From contig NZ_JACCBX010000001.1 in the NCBI RefSeq assembly GCF_013409995.1, positions 556,932 to 620,931 on the forward strand: a stretch of 64,000 nt of DNA. The letters are read 5' to 3'. The notes beneath the pieces were generated by a model, which did not search any database, was not told where the DNA came from, and was given only the letters and a program-made list of their open reading frames with translations. Positions 1-8,473 of this stretch are shown here, in pieces. The number at the start of each line of letters is the position of its first letter. The stretch's first letter is position 1. The translations under genes were made by a program, and so were the position numbers. The DNA comes from Neobacillus driksii. Lineage in GTDB: Bacteria > Bacillota > Bacilli > Bacillales > Cytobacillaceae.

Positions 1-697
1 TGCAGTGAAAACAGGACTGCCAACAGAATTAGATTTGGCAGAACCAGAACGAGTGGCAGATTCAGTTCAATTAATGAACTTAAAACATGTCGTCGTTACT
101 GCGGTAGCCCGGGATGATTTAAAAGATGGCGGGGCAGCTGTTTTTGCAGAAACCGTTAGGGCGATTAGAAGAAAAAATCCTTTTACAAGTATTGAAGTTC
201 TTCCTTCAGATATGGGTGGTAAAGAAGAAAATTTAGCTTTGTTAATGGATGCAAAACCCGACATCTTAAATCATAATATCGAAACCGTAAGACGACTAAC
301 GCCAAGAGTAAGAGCGCGTGCAAAATATGAACGTTCATTAGAATTTTTACGAAGAGCGAAAGTAATGCAGCCTGCGATACCAACAAAATCAAGTTTAATG
401 GTTGGACTTGGCGAAACAAAAGAAGAAATTATTGAAGTAATGGATGACTTAAGAGCGAATAATGTCGATATCATGACGATAGGACAATATTTACAGCCAT
501 CTAAAAGCCATCTAAAGGTTGAAAAATATTACCGCCCGGAGGAATTCGCTGAATTACGTGAAATAGCCCTCACAAAAGGCTTTAGTCATTGTGAAGCGGG
601 TCCATTGGTCCGTTCATCCTACCATGCAGATGAACAAGTAAATGCTGCTGCAAAACACAAACAATTGCTTGGCGAAGCAGAAGCAAAAGAAGCGTAG
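1..697 (+). CDS. lipA: Lipoyl synthase LipA, 5' end outside the window
   Basis: Radical-SAM enzyme that inserts two sulfur atoms into octanoyl groups on lipoyl domains. Only the C-terminal 230 or so residues are here. The reading frame is open to the left edge, and the first codons (A-V-K-T-G-L-P) follow directly after the last Cys of the CX3CX2C cluster motif in known LipA proteins. So about 65-70 residues are missing. The C-terminal R-S-S-Y motif, whose Ser ligates the auxiliary Fe-S cluster in the family, is present near residue 205 of the visible part. Two hairpins follow the stop. A GTG at position 5 is an internal valine, not a start. Confidence 0.95.
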   Translation, partial: AVKTGLPTELDLAEPERVADSVQLMNLKHVVVTAVARDDLKDGGAAVFAETVRAIRRKNPFTSIEVLPSDMGGKEENLALLMDAKPDILNHNIETVRRLTPRVRARAKYERSLEFLRRAKVMQPAIPTKSSLMVGLGETKEEIIEVMDDLRANNVDIMTIGQYLQPSKSHLKVEKYYRPEEFAELREIALTKGFSHCEAGPLVRSSYHADEQVNAAAKHKQLLGEAEAKEA

Positions 698-702
698 AAT
701 GA

Positions 703-776
703 AAAAGCTGCAGCCCCTATGTGCTGCAGCTAGACAATAAAAAGAGTTCAGTCCACTTGGGCTGAACTCTTTTTGT
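703..776. terminator. Two hairpins between lipA and yutC, the second bidirectional
   Basis: Hairpin one pairs 706-714 with 723-731. Hairpin two pairs 742-751 with 762-771 and has a T-run on both strands. It can end lipA on the plus strand and yutC on the minus strand. Confidence 0.8.
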
Positions 777-1414
777 TAGCGATTGTTTGTATTCATAGTA
801 TCATCAGCGGTAGCACCGTTTTCGTCTTCACTATCGCTCATACGATTGCCTTGTGGTGACTTCTTCATTTGGGTAATTAAACCATTCACTAAATTTCTGG
901 CATTGTGACTAGTTGAATCTAAATTTGCCAGATTTTCCACATCACGCATTAATTTTGTATTGTCTGATACATAAACATGATAGTACCTAGGGACAACAGA
1001 CATAGCCGTTCTCTTTACTTGGTCGGCTGTCTGATTACGGTCTTTAGAATCTGTATCGTATGAAACGAGAACTTCTTGATCGGTTACAAGAGTGGCAACA
1101 TCATCTACATTCGGTATGTCAGTACTTAACTGACTAATAATATTAGCGACTTGTTCACGATCTATAGCTGCGTAGTGTGCAGTTCCGCCCCTGTCCCCCT
1201 GGATCGGGCTTCTTTGATGACGGACAAAGCCATAATCATCGCTCACATTGCGAGCACCCTGACCGCCGCCTTCATTATAAAGCTCTTCACGTTTGTTATT
1301 GACATTTATGGTATCTCCGCTTTCTTTATACACATCACGATTGGCCATATCCCTTGAGCATCCTGCTGCTGTTAGGAATAAACAAAAAACAATCATTATC
1401 GACCATTTTTTCAC
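776..1414 (-). CDS. yutC: YhcN/YlaJ-family sporulation lipoprotein
   Basis: Predicted lipoprotein of 212 residues. An N-terminal hydrophobic stretch ends in a lipobox (L-T-A-A-G-C, Cys near residue 19). A polar Asn/Asp/Arg-rich linker and a C-terminal domain typical of the YhcN/YlaJ spore lipoprotein family follow. The GTG at 1414 is preferred because AAAGGAGGTG lies 6 nt upstream; the GTG at 1423 overlaps that ribosome site. It sits between lipA and yutD, as yutC does in B. subtilis. Family members are made in the forespore and influence germination or outgrowth; that role is inferred here. Confidence 0.75.
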   Translation of the reverse strand: MKKWSIMIVFCLFLTAAGCSRDMANRDVYKESGDTINVNNKREELYNEGGGQGARNVSDDYGFVRHQRSPIQGDRGGTAHYAAIDREQVANIISQLSTDIPNVDDVATLVTDQEVLVSYDTDSKDRNQTADQVKRTAMSVVPRYYHVYVSDNTKLMRDVENLANLDSTSHNARNLVNGLITQMKKSPQGNRMSDSEDENGATADDTMNTNNR

Positions 1415-1527
1415 TTTAAGCACCTCCTTTTTATAGAATAGCCAAATAACTCATTTTTTTTCTTAGTAATTGATGGTGAATCGGTTATAATGAAAGAAAG
1501 ATTTACTGGTAAATTTGAGGTGATAAC

Positions 1528-1803
1528 ATGATCAGTTTAAACGGTGCCACGTATGAAATCGTGCAGGAACATAGAGATGCCTTTAATGAGGAGGCTCTAA
1601 AGGCAAGATACAGTGATATATTATCCAGATATGATTATATTGTTGGGGATTGGGGATATGGACAGCTCCGGCTGAAAGGCTTTTTTGAGGATCAGAATCA
1701 AAAAGCAACATTTGACACCAAAATCAGTACATTAAGTGAATATTTGTATGAATACTGTAATTTTGGCTGTGCCTATTTTGTTTTGAAAAAAGTCAAAAAG
1801 TAA
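1528..1803 (+). CDS. yutD: YutD-like conserved cytosolic protein
   Basis: Protein of 91 residues that strongly resembles B. subtilis YutD (YutD-like family), including the G-D-W-G-Y-G-Q-L-R-L-K-G-F central motif and the Y-C-N-F-G-C-A-Y-F C-terminal motif. TTGAGGTGAT lies just upstream of the ATG. Its biochemical function is unknown. It is a single gene with its own hairpin terminator and is part of the conserved lipA-yut neighbourhood. Confidence 0.9.
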   Translation: MISLNGATYEIVQEHRDAFNEEALKARYSDILSRYDYIVGDWGYGQLRLKGFFEDQNQKATFDTKISTLSEYLYEYCNFGCAYFVLKKVKK

Positions 1804-1805
1804 TA

Positions 1806-1835
1806 AAAAAAGGCTGGCCAAAACGGCAAGCCTTT
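1806..1835. terminator. Bidirectional hairpin terminator after yutD
   Basis: Imperfect AAGGCTGGCC/GGCAAGCCTT stem with a T-run on either side in the two directions. A second inverted repeat, AAGCCTCAG/CTGAGGCTT at 1850-1881, touches the stop of the minus-strand gene to the right. Confidence 0.65.
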
Positions 1836-1880
1836 AATGTGGTATCTCCAAGCCTCAGTGCGGGTTAACGTGCTGAGGCT

Positions 1881-2165
1881 TTAGTGCGTATAAGGTGGTT
1901 GTTCCTCTTTATCGGGGTCGTCATGTGTCGGGTGTGCCCCTTCCATTTGACGAGGGATATCCTGATGAAAGGTTTTATTTTCGTAATTAAAGTTGCTATA
2001 ATATCGCTGACCTTCTTGCCAAGGGGTGCTTTTATTTTGAACAGGCTCATCATTACGAATGGGAGATCCAAAAGGACCATCGGGAAATTCCTCTGCGGTC
2101 AGAAAGTTCTTTTGTTTCTCAACATTCGAAAGGTCAAAATAGCTTCTAGATTCTTTTTCCGCCAT
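1881..2165 (-). CDS. Small conserved cytosolic protein, function unknown
   Basis: Highly polar protein of 94 residues with no membrane segment. It is rich in Asp, Glu, Asn and Pro and has a His/Asp-rich tail (H-P-T-H-D-D-P). A well-placed AAAGGAGTGAT precedes the ATG. It resembles small 'cytosolic proteins' annotated in many Bacillaceae, but I cannot name a family with certainty. It is the same strand as the next gene to the right, 2212-2478, so the two may be co-transcribed. Confidence 0.65.
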   Translation of the reverse strand: MAEKESRSYFDLSNVEKQKNFLTAEEFPDGPFGSPIRNDEPVQNKSTPWQEGQRYYSNFNYENKTFHQDIPRQMEGAHPTHDDPDKEEQPPYTH

Positions 2166-2211
2166 ACTATCACTCCTTTTGTTTTATTATGTTGTAAGGA
2201 GTGATAAAAAA

Positions 2212-2478
2212 TTATAGTAGTTCTAATAAAAAGGAACGTAATTCTTCGGCATCCTCTTCATTTAACTGGAAAGCGTATTCTAAATAGCCTTCCTCATTCA
2301 AGTCATCCTCACCAATAATTGCAAAGCGACTCCCTTGTAAATCAAGTACAAGATGCTTTCCATAATGACGATCCGTTTTAACAATCGCCAAATCAAATCG
2401 CTGGTTGTCACCAACAAAGCTTACAAATCGTGTCTTTGTATCTTCTGTATCATCATATAAAAAATAACGTTCTGCCAT
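2212..2478 (-). CDS. DUF3055-family protein
   Basis: Protein of 88 residues starting M-A-E-R-Y-F-L-Y-D-D-T and ending in an acidic E-E-D-A-E-E-L-R-S-F helix. It matches the DUF3055 family of Firmicutes, whose role is unknown. The ATG at 2478 is chosen over the upstream in-frame ATG at 2508 because AAAGGAG lies 8 nt upstream and the family begins at this point. Cytosolic. Confidence 0.75.
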   Translation of the reverse strand: MAERYFLYDDTEDTKTRFVSFVGDNQRFDLAIVKTDRHYGKHLVLDLQGSRFAIIGEDDLNEEGYLEYAFQLNEEDAEELRSFLLELL

Positions 2479-2791
2479 GTAAAGTTCTCCTTTAGTTAGT
2501 TTATTCAACCTCTTTATATTACCAAATAATCAGGAAATGGGGGAATATTTGGCGATAATAGAATATTGCTAAAAATTAACTCAAACAAAAACGGTTTTTG
2601 GCAAATTGTGTTACAATATACTTATTATTGTCGGATGTGTTTCTGAGAGGGATGGAATCAATGGATTGCCGTTACATGAAAAAAGTTAAGAGTGTAATGC
2701 AACTTAGCACAGGGTAATTTTTTAAGCCGGTCAAGCAATGTTTTTTGATGAAATTGCAACATGAGTGATAACAAATAAGGAAGTGGATGAA
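2479..2791. other. Divergent intergenic region between the DUF3055 gene and yutE
   Basis: About 310 nt. It must hold the divergent promoters. A possible 21-codon reading frame (2652-2717, plus strand, Met-rich and Lys-containing, with GAGAGGG upstream) is visible but has no recognised relatives. No other structure was found. Confidence 0.3.
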
Positions 2792-3226
2792 ATGTATTTT
2801 GTAGACCGCGGAAAGTTGGAGACCACATTGGTGTTTCTAGAAAAACAAATCAGCCTATTTTCTAGCCAGGTAGACTGGTCCACACCGATAGAAAAAGCTG
2901 CATTAGAACGGATTACACATCTTATAATTGAATCAGTGTTAGATGCAGGTAATGCAATAATTGATGGGTTTATTATGAGAGACCCTGGCAGTTATGAAGA
3001 TATCATTGAAATATTAATTGATGAAAAGGTTGTTACCAAGGAAACAGGTACAAGCTTAAAAACGCTTGTCCAATATCGTAAGGTACTCGTCCAGCTCTAC
3101 ACGGAGATTGACCATACAGAACTTCTTAATCAGTTCTCTAGCCTTATTGAAGATGTGGCTTTATTTCCAAAAAACGTCCGAGACTATCTTGAGAATGAAC
3201 TCGGTCCTGTATCGGCATTTATATAA
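2792..3226 (+). CDS. yutE: YutE, DUF86/HepT-like protein
   Basis: All-alpha protein of 144 residues beginning M-Y-F-V-D-R, with the DUF86 (HepT-like) pattern. B. subtilis YutE starts the same way, and AAGGAAGTGG precedes the ATG at 2792, so the upstream GTG (2765) is rejected. HepT proteins are RNases paired with MNT nucleotidyltransferase antitoxins. No MNT partner lies next to this gene and the HepT R-X(4-6)-H motif is not clear, so a toxin role is unlikely. Chromosomal yutE is conserved and uncharacterised. A terminator follows. Confidence 0.8.
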   Translation: MYFVDRGKLETTLVFLEKQISLFSSQVDWSTPIEKAALERITHLIIESVLDAGNAIIDGFIMRDPGSYEDIIEILIDEKVVTKETGTSLKTLVQYRKVLVQLYTEIDHTELLNQFSSLIEDVALFPKNVRDYLENELGPVSAFI

Positions 3227-3235
3227 TATATCACT

Positions 3236-3258
3236 GACCGCGTTTGCGGTCCTTTTTA
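3236..3258 (+). terminator. Terminator after yutE
   Basis: GACCGC-GTTT-GCGGTC stem (3236-3251) followed by CTTTTT. Confidence 0.8.
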
Positions 3259-3292
3259 ATTATCGGATATGATACATGTAGGGGTGATTAGC

Positions 3293-4057
3293 ATGAAAAA
3301 GTATAAAGGTTATTTAATTGATCTCGACGGAACAATGTATAAAGGTTCCGAAAAGATCGAAGCAGCAGGAGACTTTGTCAAAAAATTAAGGGCAAAGGGG
3401 ATTCCATATTTATTCGTTACCAATAATTCATCCCGCACTCCCGCTCAGGTTGCTCAAAAGCTCAGAGATTTTGATATTCCTGCCGAAGAGGCCCTTGTTT
3501 TTACAACCAGTCAAGCGACAGCGAATTATATCTATAGCCAAAAGCAGGATGCGTCCGTTTTTGTTATAGGTGAGGAAGGTCTTCGAATCGCTATGGAGGA
3601 AAAGAAATTCTTATTTGCCGCTGAGGATGCAGAATATGTTGTCATTGGTATTGACCGCGAGATTAGCTATGAAAAGTTAGCCGTAGCCTGTCTTGCTGTC
3701 CGCAATGGTGCTTCGTTTATCTCTACAAACGGAGACATAGCGATACCAACGGAAAGAGGCTTAGTCCCTGGAAATGGATCATTAACCTCTGTAATTTCTG
3801 TTTCAACACAAACTAAGCCGACGTTTATTGGAAAGCCGGAATCGATTATAATGGAGCAGGCATTAAAGGTATTGGGCACACCTAAAGAAGAAACACTTAT
3901 GGTGGGTGATTATTATGATACCGATATTCTAGCGGGGATGAATGCAGGGCTTGATACACTATTAGTGCACACGGGTGTCACAACGAAGGAATTACTTGCA
4001 GGCTATGACAAAAAACCTACATATACCATTGATTCATTAGACCAATGGGAGCCGTAA
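3293..4057 (+). CDS. yutF: HAD-superfamily NagD-type phosphatase YutF
   Basis: Cytosolic phosphatase of 254 residues in the p-nitrophenylphosphatase/NagD branch of HAD class IIA. HAD motif I D-L-D-G-T is near residue 9, motif II is in the F-V-T-N-N-S-S segment, the conserved Lys is in I-G-K-P-E, and motif IV is in M-V-G-D-Y-Y-D-T-D. The ATG at 3293 has GGGGTGAT upstream; the longer start at 3269 has none. The natural substrate of YutF is not established. The gene is flanked by hairpin terminators and so is probably monocistronic. Confidence 0.9.
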   Translation: MKKYKGYLIDLDGTMYKGSEKIEAAGDFVKKLRAKGIPYLFVTNNSSRTPAQVAQKLRDFDIPAEEALVFTTSQATANYIYSQKQDASVFVIGEEGLRIAMEEKKFLFAAEDAEYVVIGIDREISYEKLAVACLAVRNGASFISTNGDIAIPTERGLVPGNGSLTSVISVSTQTKPTFIGKPESIIMEQALKVLGTPKEETLMVGDYYDTDILAGMNAGLDTLLVHTGVTTKELLAGYDKKPTYTIDSLDQWEP

Positions 4058-4088
4058 GAAAAGGATGGAGCTCTCCATCCTTTTCTAA
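4058..4088. terminator. Convergent terminator between yutF and yutG
   Basis: AAAAGGATGGAG/CTCCATCCTTTT perfect inverted repeat directly after the yutF stop, usable from both sides. Confidence 0.85.
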
Positions 4089-4095
4089 ATATGCT

Positions 4096-4596
4096 TTATT
4101 CTACATGAGCTGCTCGGTGAGCAAGACGACTAGAGGCTGCAGCGGCAATGGCTCCCACAATGTCATCCAAAAATGTGTGGCATTCTCCGGTTGATTTATC
4201 ATTTAAACGGGCTAATATTCCAGGCTTTTGCTTATCTATATAACCATAATTTGTAAAGCCAATAGATCCGTACACATTCACGATGGATAGTGCAAGAATC
4301 TCATCAACACCGTAAAGACTTTCATCTGTTTTAATAATAGATTGGATAGGTTCTTCGAGCATGTTTTTCTCAGCTAACATATCAAGTTGAATTCCCGTTA
4401 TGATGGCATTTTGGACCTCACGTTTTGATATGACGCGTTCAACATTTGCAATACAGTCTTCCATTTTTAAGTTTTCGTGGTATTTTTCCTGCAAAAAATA
4501 GACTAAATCAGCGATATCCTGAATTTCTACGCCTCTTTCTTTGATCCATCTTCTTGCAGTTTCTTCTGTTAAATCCATTTTTTTATCTTCTGCCAT
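4096..4596 (-). CDS. yutG: YutG, PgpA-family protein
   Basis: Protein of 166 residues in the phosphatidylglycerophosphatase-A-like family, close to B. subtilis YutG. The C-terminal part, F-L-D-D-I-V-G-A-I-A-A-A-A-S-S-R, resembles the conserved PgpA region. The ATG at 4596 has AAAAGGTGAT upstream. The frame stays open to 4776, but that extension lacks a ribosome site and reads as Lys/Ser-rich noise. Phospholipid phosphatase activity is suggested by family only. It is divergent from yutH. Confidence 0.8.
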   Translation of the reverse strand: MAEDKKMDLTEETARRWIKERGVEIQDIADLVYFLQEKYHENLKMEDCIANVERVISKREVQNAIITGIQLDMLAEKNMLEEPIQSIIKTDESLYGVDEILALSIVNVYGSIGFTNYGYIDKQKPGILARLNDKSTGECHTFLDDIVGAIAAAASSRLAHRAAHVE

Positions 4597-4804
4597 CCAT
4601 TTATCACCTTTTCTTTGGAATTTTTTACTATTCTTAATTTTTACAATATGCTCGTTTTTTTGAAAAGGAACGAATGAACCATCACCCTTCTTACAGATTT
4701 CTCCTATAACGTTTTTCTTATACTTTTTTACGCAAGAAGACAACAAGTTTTTTGGGCTACTACATATATATGACATAAGAGTGGAAAAGAGAAGAGGTGG
4801 AAGA

Positions 4805-5815
4805 GTGCTACAAAAATTACTTGAAAATAAATATGGAATACAAGTCGATGAATATGTAAAACTAGACTCCTACGACGCGCTTAGAGGAAATGGCTGGCTT
4901 TATTTGGTTGCAAAGGCTGATGGAAGGGACGCTGAGGATATTAATGAACTAGAGAAAATTGCTGAACATTTAAGGAATACGGGGGATTCCCATGTGCCAG
5001 CATTTCTACAATCCAAAGAGGGTGGATTTATTACATCCTGGGAAGATCACCAATATTGTGTCCTGGCAAATCGCCAAACAGAACAACACGCAAAAGTGAA
5101 ACTAGGAAGAAAGTTAGCTAAATTCCATGAGCGAGGTAAAACGGTCCCATTCAAAATTGATAGATCAAGCAGAATTGGACAATGGAAGCAATTATGGGAA
5201 AAGCGTCTTGATCAAATTGAAAAGGTTTGGAGCGAACTAATGTTCCAAACACCTGAGGATGATTTTGAAAGGATGTTTATCGATTCGTTTCCATACTATA
5301 TTGGTTTAACTGAAAATGCGATTCAATACTTAGTGGACACAGAACTAGACGATGAGCCAAAAGAATCGGATAGCGGAACGGTGTGTCATGAACGTTTTTC
5401 AAATGCTTCTTGGGGAGCTAATTATTACATTAAGGACCCATTTGATTGGGTATTTGATCATCGGAGCCGTGATTTAGCAGAATGGACGAGAGAACGATAC
5501 TTCCGAAACACACAAACCTACGAGATTGATGTTAGACAGTTTTTCGTTGATTATCAAAGTATTGCCCCTTTATCCTCTTTTTCATGGAGGTTATTATTTT
5601 CACGTTTATTGTTTCCGCTTCATTACTTTGAATGTATTGAGAATTATTATATCACTCGGTCTGAGCAGGAAAAGAAGCTTTTAGAAGAACGGTTAAGTAA
5701 GATGTTAAAACAATCCACAGAGTACGAACGCTTTTTGGGTCATTTTTATCATACTGTAGGTGCCCCATTAAAACCTTTGAATATCCCTCAACTAGACTGG
5801 CTGCTGATTAGGTAA
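4805..5815 (+). CDS. yutH: Spore coat protein YutH
   Basis: Protein of 336 residues related to CotS/YutH spore coat proteins, which have an aminoglycoside-phosphotransferase-like fold. The N-terminus L-Q-K-L-L-E-N-K-Y-G-I-Q and the many Trp/Tyr/Arg-rich segments match YutH. The GTG at 4805 has AGAGGTGG 5 nt upstream; the GTG at 4781 is less likely. In B. subtilis YutH is a sigma-E-dependent coat component. A dispersed 134-bp repeat lies directly downstream. Confidence 0.85.
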   Translation: MLQKLLENKYGIQVDEYVKLDSYDALRGNGWLYLVAKADGRDAEDINELEKIAEHLRNTGDSHVPAFLQSKEGGFITSWEDHQYCVLANRQTEQHAKVKLGRKLAKFHERGKTVPFKIDRSSRIGQWKQLWEKRLDQIEKVWSELMFQTPEDDFERMFIDSFPYYIGLTENAIQYLVDTELDDEPKESDSGTVCHERFSNASWGANYYIKDPFDWVFDHRSRDLAEWTRERYFRNTQTYEIDVRQFFVDYQSIAPLSSFSWRLLFSRLLFPLHYFECIENYYITRSEQEKKLLEERLSKMLKQSTEYERFLGHFYHTVGAPLKPLNIPQLDWLLIR

Positions 5816-5833
5816 TCGCTTTGTTAAATTAGT

Positions 5834-5967
5834 CTGTTGATTGGCGCTCCAGGCACTACGCTTTCCGCGGGCGGTCCGTGGAGCCTCCTCGGCGCTTAAG
5901 CGCCTGTGGGGTCTCCACTGCCCCGTCCTCCCGCAGGAGTCTTCGTGCCTTCCGCGCCAATCAACAG
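5834..5967 (-). repeat. Dispersed imperfect-palindrome repeat, family A copy 1
   Basis: This 134-bp GC-rich element is bounded by a perfect 14-bp inverted repeat (CTGTTGATTGGCGC / its complement) and has the central palindrome GGCGCTTAAGCGCC at 5891-5904. It is the reverse orientation of the copy at 21218-21351, which has exactly the same length. It has no coding content and sits between yutH and yutI. Its much higher GC content and short inverted ends suggest a miniature mobile or REP-like element. Confidence 0.85.
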
Positions 5968-6009
5968 AGGTGCAAATCAAAATTTGCTTCTTTACCACAG
6001 TCTAGTAAT

Positions 6010-6042
6010 AAAAAAAGCGATTGCTCATTGCAGCAATCGCTT
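6010..6042 (-). terminator. Terminator of yutI
   Basis: On the minus strand, the AAGCGATTGCT / AGCAATCGCTT stem (6015-6042) is followed by seven T residues. Confidence 0.85.
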
Positions 6043-6052
6043 CTTATCTTTA

Positions 6053-6295
6053 TTAAAATACTTGTTCTACTTCGACAACGCCAGGAACTTCTTCTAAAAG
6101 TGCTCTTTCGATTCCGGCTTTTAGGGTAATTGTTGAGCTTGGGCAGCTGCCGCATGCACCTAGTAAACGAAGTTTAACAATACCATCCTCAACATCAACT
6201 AACTCACAATCTCCTCCATCACGAAGAAGAAATGGACGTAATTTATCTAATACTTCCTGAACCTGCTCAAACATTTCTTGTACTTGTTCTGCCAT
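6053..6295 (-). CDS. yutI: NifU-like Fe-S scaffold/carrier YutI
   Basis: NifU C-terminal-domain protein of 80 residues (NFU type). It begins with an amphipathic helix, then [10 protein letters not shown], and carries the cluster-binding C-X2-C in G-A-C-G-S-C-P-S-S near residues 48-51. NFU proteins deliver 4Fe-4S clusters to targets such as LipA or aconitase. It lies in the same conserved block as lipA, yuzB and erpA. Single gene with its own terminator. Confidence 0.9.
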   Translation of the reverse strand: MAEQVQEMFEQVQEVLDKLRPFLLRDGGDCELVDVEDGIVKLRLLGACGSCPSSTITLKAGIERALLEEVPGVVEVEQVF

Positions 6296-6444
6296 ATTTA
6301 TCGTCTCCTTCCTACCTTATATTATAATGTCATTGAAGGGAAAAATCCATTCTCATGAAATGGGAATTAGCACATTTACAACCATATTTTTATGTTTAAT
6401 AGTTTAAATGATGTAAAATAAAAGAAAAAGGCAGGATTGATGGA

Positions 6445-6771
6445 ATGATTAATTTTACAGTTGAAATTATCCTTTATGGTGCAGAACAATTATGTCCAAG
6501 CTGTGTAAATTTACCCTCCTCAAAGGAAACATTTGAATGGCTTGAGGCGGCAATTTCAAGAAAGTTTCCTAATCAACCATTCAAGATGACTTATGTTGAT
6601 ATTTATCAACCGCCTCAAGAAAGCGAAAAAGAAGCTTTTGCAAAGAGAGTTATTGAAGAAGATCTGTTTTATCCAGTGGTTGTGATTAAAAATAAAATTG
6701 TGGGCGAAGGAAACCCGCGCTTAAAAACAATATTTACTGAGTTGGAAAGATGTGGCTATAAATCCATATAA
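6445..6771 (+). CDS. yuzD: YuzD, DUF1462 thioredoxin-fold protein
   Basis: Protein of 108 residues with a C-P-S-C motif near residues 17-20 in a thioredoxin-like context (V-E-I-I-L-Y-G-A-E-Q-L-C-P-S-C), as in the DUF1462/YuzD family. A cis-Pro-like Y-P-V-V-V-I-K segment lies near residue 80. The function is unknown. Its position, divergent from yutI (NFU), suggests a link to Fe-S or thiol metabolism. AGGCAGGA is upstream of the ATG; the nearer ATG at 6439 runs into a stop. Confidence 0.85.
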   Translation: MINFTVEIILYGAEQLCPSCVNLPSSKETFEWLEAAISRKFPNQPFKMTYVDIYQPPQESEKEAFAKRVIEEDLFYPVVVIKNKIVGEGNPRLKTIFTELERCGYKSI

Positions 6772-6807
6772 AAAGCATTCCAGCATGTAAACTGGAATGC
6801 CTTTTTT
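6771..6807. terminator. Convergent terminator between yuzD and yutJ
   Basis: GCATTCCAG / CTGGAATGC stem with A-run on the left and T-run on the right, so it works both ways. Confidence 0.85.
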
Positions 6808-6809
6808 CA

Positions 6810-7877
6810 TTATCCATTATGATACTTGTAGAGCCAAAGAACACCTGATTTTAGGAGGCGTGCCACTCGACCGGTTATCGCTCTGTCGGCCATCATCCCG
6901 AAACCATGTTTCTTACCAAGTGAACCAAGAACACCTTTTAACTTAATCGTTGGGAATTCAGCTGGCGGCTCCTCGCCATTCCAGCGCTTTTTCAACACTT
7001 CGACGATTTGTTCCGCCTGTCCCTCTGCTAATTGAGCACTAGGGGCATGTGGAAGACTAGCACAATCACCTAACACAAAAACGTGCTCATCATTCGGTAA
7101 ATGATGACGTGGCGTAATGATGAGCCTTCCTGAACGGTCCATTTCTTCCCCTAATTCACGAACAACCCTATTAGCCTGGATACCAGCGGTCCAAACAATC
7201 ACATCGCAGTGGATGGGTTCATCATGATTATAGAGTAAATTCTCTTCAACTTTGGTGATATTTGAGTTGTTGATGATTTCAACATTATTTTTTTGAAACC
7301 AATTTTCAACATATTTACTTAAACGATCTGGAAATGCCGGAAGAATGTGTTTGCCACGATCAAATAGTTTAATCTTTAGGTCGCCGCGGCTTTCGCTTAA
7401 TTCACTGGCAAGCTCTACGCCACTAAGACCTGCTCCTACGATGCCAACTACTGACCCAGGTCCTAAATTGTTTAGAACTGAGTACGTACGACGGGATTTT
7501 TCAATGCTTTGAATGCTGTAGGTGTATTGTTCAGCGCCTGGGACGCCGTGATACTTATCTTCACAACCCAGACCAATAATTAGGTCATCATAGGAAATCG
7601 GCTCGGAGTCTTTTAGCAAGACCTTTTTATTATCTTTTTCTATTCCTGTAACTTCACCATATTTAATTTCTAATTGAGGATGCTCAGGAAAAGAAACGCG
7701 CAGCTCCTTGTCCGAAACAGTTCCTGCCGCCAAGGCATAATATTCAGTTTTTAAGCAATGGTATGGTACGCGGTCAACAAGTGTAATTCTTACATTCTCA
7801 GGTAAATGGTTTGGAAGAAGTTCACTCAATATCTTCATTCCGCCGTAACCGCCACCGAGAATTACAAGGTTTTTCAT
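6810..7877 (-). CDS. yutJ: NDH-2-like FAD oxidoreductase YutJ
   Basis: Flavoprotein of 355 residues in the type-II NADH dehydrogenase-like family. It has an N-terminal FAD dinucleotide fold (G-G-G-Y-G-G near residue 8), an NADH fold (V-G-A-G-L-S-G-V-E near 150) and a C-terminal FAD-binding F-V-L-G-D-C near 270. No transmembrane helix is evident; as in other NDH-2 proteins, association with the membrane face is likely. The electron acceptor is unknown. Neighbouring yumB is a second member of the family. AAAGGGGAAAT lies upstream of the ATG. Confidence 0.85.
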   Translation of the reverse strand: MKNLVILGGGYGGMKILSELLPNHLPENVRITLVDRVPYHCLKTEYYALAAGTVSDKELRVSFPEHPQLEIKYGEVTGIEKDNKKVLLKDSEPISYDDLIIGLGCEDKYHGVPGAEQYTYSIQSIEKSRRTYSVLNNLGPGSVVGIVGAGLSGVELASELSESRGDLKIKLFDRGKHILPAFPDRLSKYVENWFQKNNVEIINNSNITKVEENLLYNHDEPIHCDVIVWTAGIQANRVVRELGEEMDRSGRLIITPRHHLPNDEHVFVLGDCASLPHAPSAQLAEGQAEQIVEVLKKRWNGEEPPAEFPTIKLKGVLGSLGKKHGFGMMADRAITGRVARLLKSGVLWLYKYHNG

Positions 7878-8033
7878 TTTTATTTCCCCTTTGTAAACCA
7901 GTAATCATGTCGATATTTTAAGTTAAAAATGATAGTAATATAGTCTTTAAATCCATTAAAAGTATAGCTGAATTATGACAAAATAACAACACATATGACA
8001 ATTTTATTGACATTTCGACATAAAACATGGTAT

Positions 8034-8062
8034 TTGACGTAACGCAAAAAAGATAGTAGGAT
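8034..8062 (+). promoter_or_regulatory. Sigma-A-type promoter of yuzB
   Basis: TTGACG, 17-nt spacer, TAGGAT, ending about 25 nt before the yuzB start. Confidence 0.6.
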
Positions 8063-8087
8063 AATATGTTATGGAGAGGTGATACCC

Positions 8088-8327
8088 ATGTTTATGCCAA
8101 TTATTGAATTTTGTATGAGTAATCTCGCCAGTGGTGCTCAAAAAGCCCTGGAAAGGTTAGAAAAAGACCCGAATCTTGATATCATTGAATATGGATGTCT
8201 TGGGTATTGCGGAAAATGTGCTTCCACCCTTTTTGCACTTGTAAATGGTGAGGTTGTAACAGGCAAAACCCCTGAAGAACTTGTGGAAAATATTTACCAC
8301 TACTTAGATGAAAATCCAATGTTTTAA
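8088..8327 (+). CDS. yuzB: YuzB, DUF1450 protein
   Basis: Protein of 79 residues with three spaced cysteines ([13 protein letters not shown]) in the pattern of DUF1450/YuzB, a thioredoxin-fold ferredoxin-like family. The ending E-N-P-M-F is typical of YuzB. The ATG at 8088 has GAGAGGTGAT just upstream; the in-frame GTG at 8079 lies inside that site. Its role is not known. It may bind a metal or an Fe-S cluster (inference). Hairpin terminator follows. Confidence 0.85.
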   Translation: MFMPIIEFCMSNLASGAQKALERLEKDPNLDIIEYGCLGYCGKCASTLFALVNGEVVTGKTPEELVENIYHYLDENPMF

Positions 8328-8347
8328 TATATTGCAGCACAACTAAG

Positions 8348-8374
8348 GGAAGCGTAAATTGCTTCCTTTTTTTA
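8348..8374 (+). terminator. Terminator of yuzB
   Basis: GGAAGC / GCTTCC stem (8348-8366) followed by a run of seven T residues. Confidence 0.75.
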
Positions 8375-8409
8375 TTCTAATCATATAATACTCATTAGAA
8401 ACGTATTAG

Positions 8410-8438
8410 TTGAGTCATGTTGAAACAGTGTATATACT
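8410..8438 (+). promoter_or_regulatory. Sigma-A-type promoter of erpA/yutM
   Basis: TTGAGT, 17-nt spacer, TATACT, about 35 nt upstream of the gene. Confidence 0.5.
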
Positions 8439-8473
8439 ATAAGAAAGACCTCAAATAAAGGAGGAAGTAATGA

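Noticed and set aside
2792..3226. HepT toxin of a toxin-antitoxin module
   Set aside because: No MNT antitoxin gene is adjacent and the HepT active-site motif is not evident; yutE is a conserved chromosomal gene at this place.
4597..4776. 60-residue N-terminal extension of yutG
   Set aside because: No ribosome site, Lys/Ser-rich low-quality sequence; AAAAGGTGAT marks the start at 4596.
5878..6129. Arg/Ser-rich ORFs over repeat A1
   Set aside because: Shadow frames of the GC-rich repeat without ribosome sites.
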